Of a stretch of 26,149 bases of DNA, positions 24,310-26,149 are shown in pieces; within the stretch, counting starts at the first letter, position 1, and each line of letters starts with the position of its first letter. The notes under the pieces were generated by a model. It was not told where the DNA came from, searched no databases, and worked only from the letters and a program-made list of their open reading frames with translations. Origin of the DNA: Verrucomicrobiota bacterium. Its GTDB lineage: Bacteria > Verrucomicrobiota > Verrucomicrobiia > Limisphaerales > UBA1096. The position numbers and the translations under genes are program-made. The stretch lies in contig JASLKI010000293.1 of assembly GCA_030747575.1 (NCBI GenBank), forward strand, positions 1 to 26,149, read 5' to 3'.

Positions 24310-24870
24310 GTGACGGGAAGAATCAACAAGACATTGGGGCTGCTCATCGGAGCGTATCTGCTCGTGTTTTTGCAGTCCCACTGGCAGGGGCCAAGGTTGT
24401 GGCTGGGTTTTCAGCCCGACCTGACGCCTGCGCTGCTGGTGTGCGCCGGGCTGACGCTGGGCGCCGGGCATGTGAGCACCTCAGCCATGCTGACCGGATT
24501 GTGGCTCGACAGCCTGTCGGCCAACCCGCTGGGGCTGAGCGTGCTGCCGTTGTTTATCGCCGGGTGGGCGGTTTTCACTTTTCGCGACTTGATAATGAGG
24601 GGTGAACTTGTGGCGCAATTTTACCTCGGAACCGCTGCGGGCGCTGCCGTGCCGCTGCTTCAGGTGTGGCTGTTGTGGCTGCTGGGTGCCGCTCCGTTGT
24701 TCGGGTGGGAGATGGGTGTCTGGTGGCTTATCAACGCGCTGTTTTGCGGCGTGGCAGTCCCGGTGTTTGCGAGATTGGCTAAGCTGTTGGATAGATGGTT
24801 TTCGCACCCGATACATGACCAAAACCGTTGGCCCAACGAGAACCGCCAGATCGTGCGAGGGAAGCATTAG
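24310..24870 (+). CDS. mreD: Rod-shape-determining membrane protein MreD
   Basis: This 186-aa protein starts at a GTG 9 bp after the mreC stop. It has five to six membrane helices (TLGLLIGAYLLVFLQ, LTPALLVCAGLTLGAG, GLSVLPLFIAGWAVF, AAGAAVPLLQVWLLWLLG, WWLINALFCGVAVPVF) and the polar signature PDLTPALLV followed by GLWLDSLSANPLG, which matches MreD's usual D-x-L-x-x-x-P-L-G segment. The assignment rests on this pattern and on the conserved order mreB-mreC-mreD-PBP2; MreD sequences are poorly conserved otherwise. It helps couple MreC to the elongasome. Confidence 0.92.
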   Translation: MTGRINKTLGLLIGAYLLVFLQSHWQGPRLWLGFQPDLTPALLVCAGLTLGAGHVSTSAMLTGLWLDSLSANPLGLSVLPLFIAGWAVFTFRDLIMRGELVAQFYLGTAAGAAVPLLQVWLLWLLGAAPLFGWEMGVWWLINALFCGVAVPVFARLAKLLDRWFSHPIHDQNRWPNENRQIVRGKH

Positions 24871-24884
24871 TCGAGACAGAAACC

Positions 24885-26149
24885 GTGTTTGTATTTGACC
24901 AGTTACGCAGTAAGGACATTCCGATCAGGGTGATGACGGCGTTCATCCTGTGCTGCATGTTGCTGTTGACGGTGAACCTCTGGCGGTTACAGGTGGCCTC
25001 CGGCGAGGATTACCGGGTTCAGCAGGAAAACCAATCGGTGCGAGCTGTGCGCCTCCCGGCGACACGGGGCCGCATCCTCGATTGCAACCAGAAACCGCTG
25101 GCCGTGAACCGGCTGCGGTTCGACGTGCACATGTACATCGACGAGTTGCGGCCGCTGTTTTACACCCACTATATGCGCTTGAAAAATGGGCGAAAGCTGC
25201 GGCGTGCCGAGCAGGATGAATTGGGCAGGACGGCTCGCTACCAGGTGGTCAGCAACCTGACCATGCAGGTAAGTCTGCGCCTTGGTCAACCGCTGGTTCT
25301 CGACGAGGAGAAATTTCACACCCATTATTACAAGCGCCGTTACACGCCGATGGCCGTAATGCAGGATCTTTCGCCGGGCCAAGTGGCGAGGTTCGTCGAG
25401 CAGATTCACGCGGTGCCGGGGGTGGACTTGTCCGTCAACCCGGTTCGGACCTACCCCAACGGCGACATGGCTTTTCACACGCTGGGGTATCTTCGTCGCG
25501 ACGACGACCCGAACACCGGCGACGACATTCCGTTCCGATTCCGTTACCGGCTGCCGGACTATGTCGGCGTCGATGGGCTGGAGGGTGTATACGACGAACT
25601 TTTGCGCGGAGAGGCTGGGGCCAAGACGATTCGCGTCAACAACATCAGCTACCGCACGAGCGAGGAGGTCTGGGAATGGCCGGAGTCGGGCTACAACATA
25701 GTGCTTTCCCTCGACCGCGACATCCAGTTGGCCGCTGAGGGAGCGCTTCAAGCCAATGGCCCGGAGACGAGGGGCGCCGTGGTGGTGATGGATCCGCGTA
25801 CCGGCGATCTGCTGTCACTCGTGTCCCTGCCGGGATTTGATTCCAATAAGTTCATTTCCGGGTTTTCGCGGGAAGAAATCACCCGATTGAATGACAGTCG
25901 GCTCAATCGCTGGCTCAACCGCGCCACTGGCAGCGGCGGGGTCTCTTACCCGCCCGGTTCCATTTTCAAGCTCATTACCGCTGTGGCTTACCTTGAGGAG
26001 GGGTTGATCGATTCGGATGAAAAAGTGTACAATCCGGGTTATTTTCGGGATTCGAAACTGTATCCCAACTACGAGTTGGACGATACCGCGCCGCCGGGCG
26101 ACTACGATTTCATCCGTGCGTTCAAGCGATCGAGCAACACTTATTTCAT
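24885..26149 (+). CDS. mrdA: Penicillin-binding protein 2 (elongation transpeptidase), 3' end beyond window
   Basis: A frame starting at GTG 24885, 14 bp after the mreD stop, stays open to the window edge (421 codons). There is one N-terminal helix (about 16-34), then the class B PBP pedestal beginning RGRILDCNQKPLAVN. LGYLRR, GVDGLEGVYDELLRGEAG and VLSLDRDIQLAAEGAL are typical of PBP2/MrdA. The transpeptidase domain starts at about 297 with GAVVVMDPRTGDLL. The active-site tetrad Ser359-x-x-Lys362 is in PPGSIFK, and Ser416-x-Asn418 lies in the last residues; the KTG motif is outside. It cross-links lateral-wall peptidoglycan together with RodA, which would be expected next downstream. Confidence 0.96.
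   Translation, partial: MFVFDQLRSKDIPIRVMTAFILCCMLLLTVNLWRLQVASGEDYRVQQENQSVRAVRLPATRGRILDCNQKPLAVNRLRFDVHMYIDELRPLFYTHYMRLKNGRKLRRAEQDELGRTARYQVVSNLTMQVSLRLGQPLVLDEEKFHTHYYKRRYTPMAVMQDLSPGQVARFVEQIHAVPGVDLSVNPVRTYPNGDMAFHTLGYLRRDDDPNTGDDIPFRFRYRLPDYVGVDGLEGVYDELLRGEAGAKTIRVNNISYRTSEEVWEWPESGYNIVLSLDRDIQLAAEGALQANGPETRGAVVVMDPRTGDLLSLVSLPGFDSNKFISGFSREEITRLNDSRLNRWLNRATGSGGVSYPPGSIFKLITAVAYLEEGLIDSDEKVYNPGYFRDSKLYPNYELDDTAPPGDYDFIRAFKRSSNTYF

Overview
The window looks like a chromosomal segment of a free-living, polysaccharide-degrading member of the Verrucomicrobiota or a close PVC relative. The placement is inferred from gene content only: a secreted sulfatase, a CE15-like esterase, a tandem alpha/beta-hydrolase, large PQQ-type beta-propeller proteins with embedded extra domains, a DUF1559-like pseudopilin, a secreted protein ending in an FYRLSR-type C-terminus, and a folP-cdaA-cdaR cluster beside an mreBCD-mrdA cluster. 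There is no rRNA, tRNA, CRISPR array, transposase or phage module in view. The DNA is GC-rich and densely coding, and most exported proteins carry clear signal peptides.

Layout. 1-2207 (-): partial secreted protein with two alpha/beta-hydrolase modules, cut by the window edge. 2331-7669 (+): a 1386-aa beta-propeller protein with an inserted methyltransferase-like domain, followed after 5 bp by an unknown exported, C-terminally anchored protein. 7689-14283 (-): a probable operon read from right to left as tandem amidohydrolase, amidohydrolase-HExxH metalloprotease fusion, and type I sulfatase. 14284-14648: a divergent intergenic region with a cobalamin riboswitch and an intrinsic terminator, controlling (+) a secreted beta-rich protein (14649-16313) and an overlapping pseudopilin (16310-17059). 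17063-20695 (-): a housekeeping operon read as VKOR-DsbA fusion, folP, cdaA, cdaR. 20816-21000 (-): a decayed metallopeptidase-like gene remnant. 21013-22290 (-): CE15-like esterase. 22423-26149 (+): the elongasome cluster mreB, mreC, mreD and the 5' part of mrdA (PBP2), behind a recognisable promoter with an inverted repeat.

The genes fall into three functional groups: secreted breakdown of (sulfated, esterified) polysaccharide or peptide material; a B12-responsive surface or secretion pair; and envelope housekeeping (c-di-AMP, folate, disulfide formation, cell elongation).

Two features stand out. First, a highly iterated palindrome with 8-base core TTGGCCAA and full form CGCTTGGCCAAGCG: 18 cores and 5 perfect 14-mers were counted by eye, in genes and between them. 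Second, the B12 riboswitch governs no recognisable B12 gene but a large secreted protein translationally coupled to a type IV pilin-like protein, which makes an undescribed cobalamin-acquisition or cobalamin-responsive surface system plausible.
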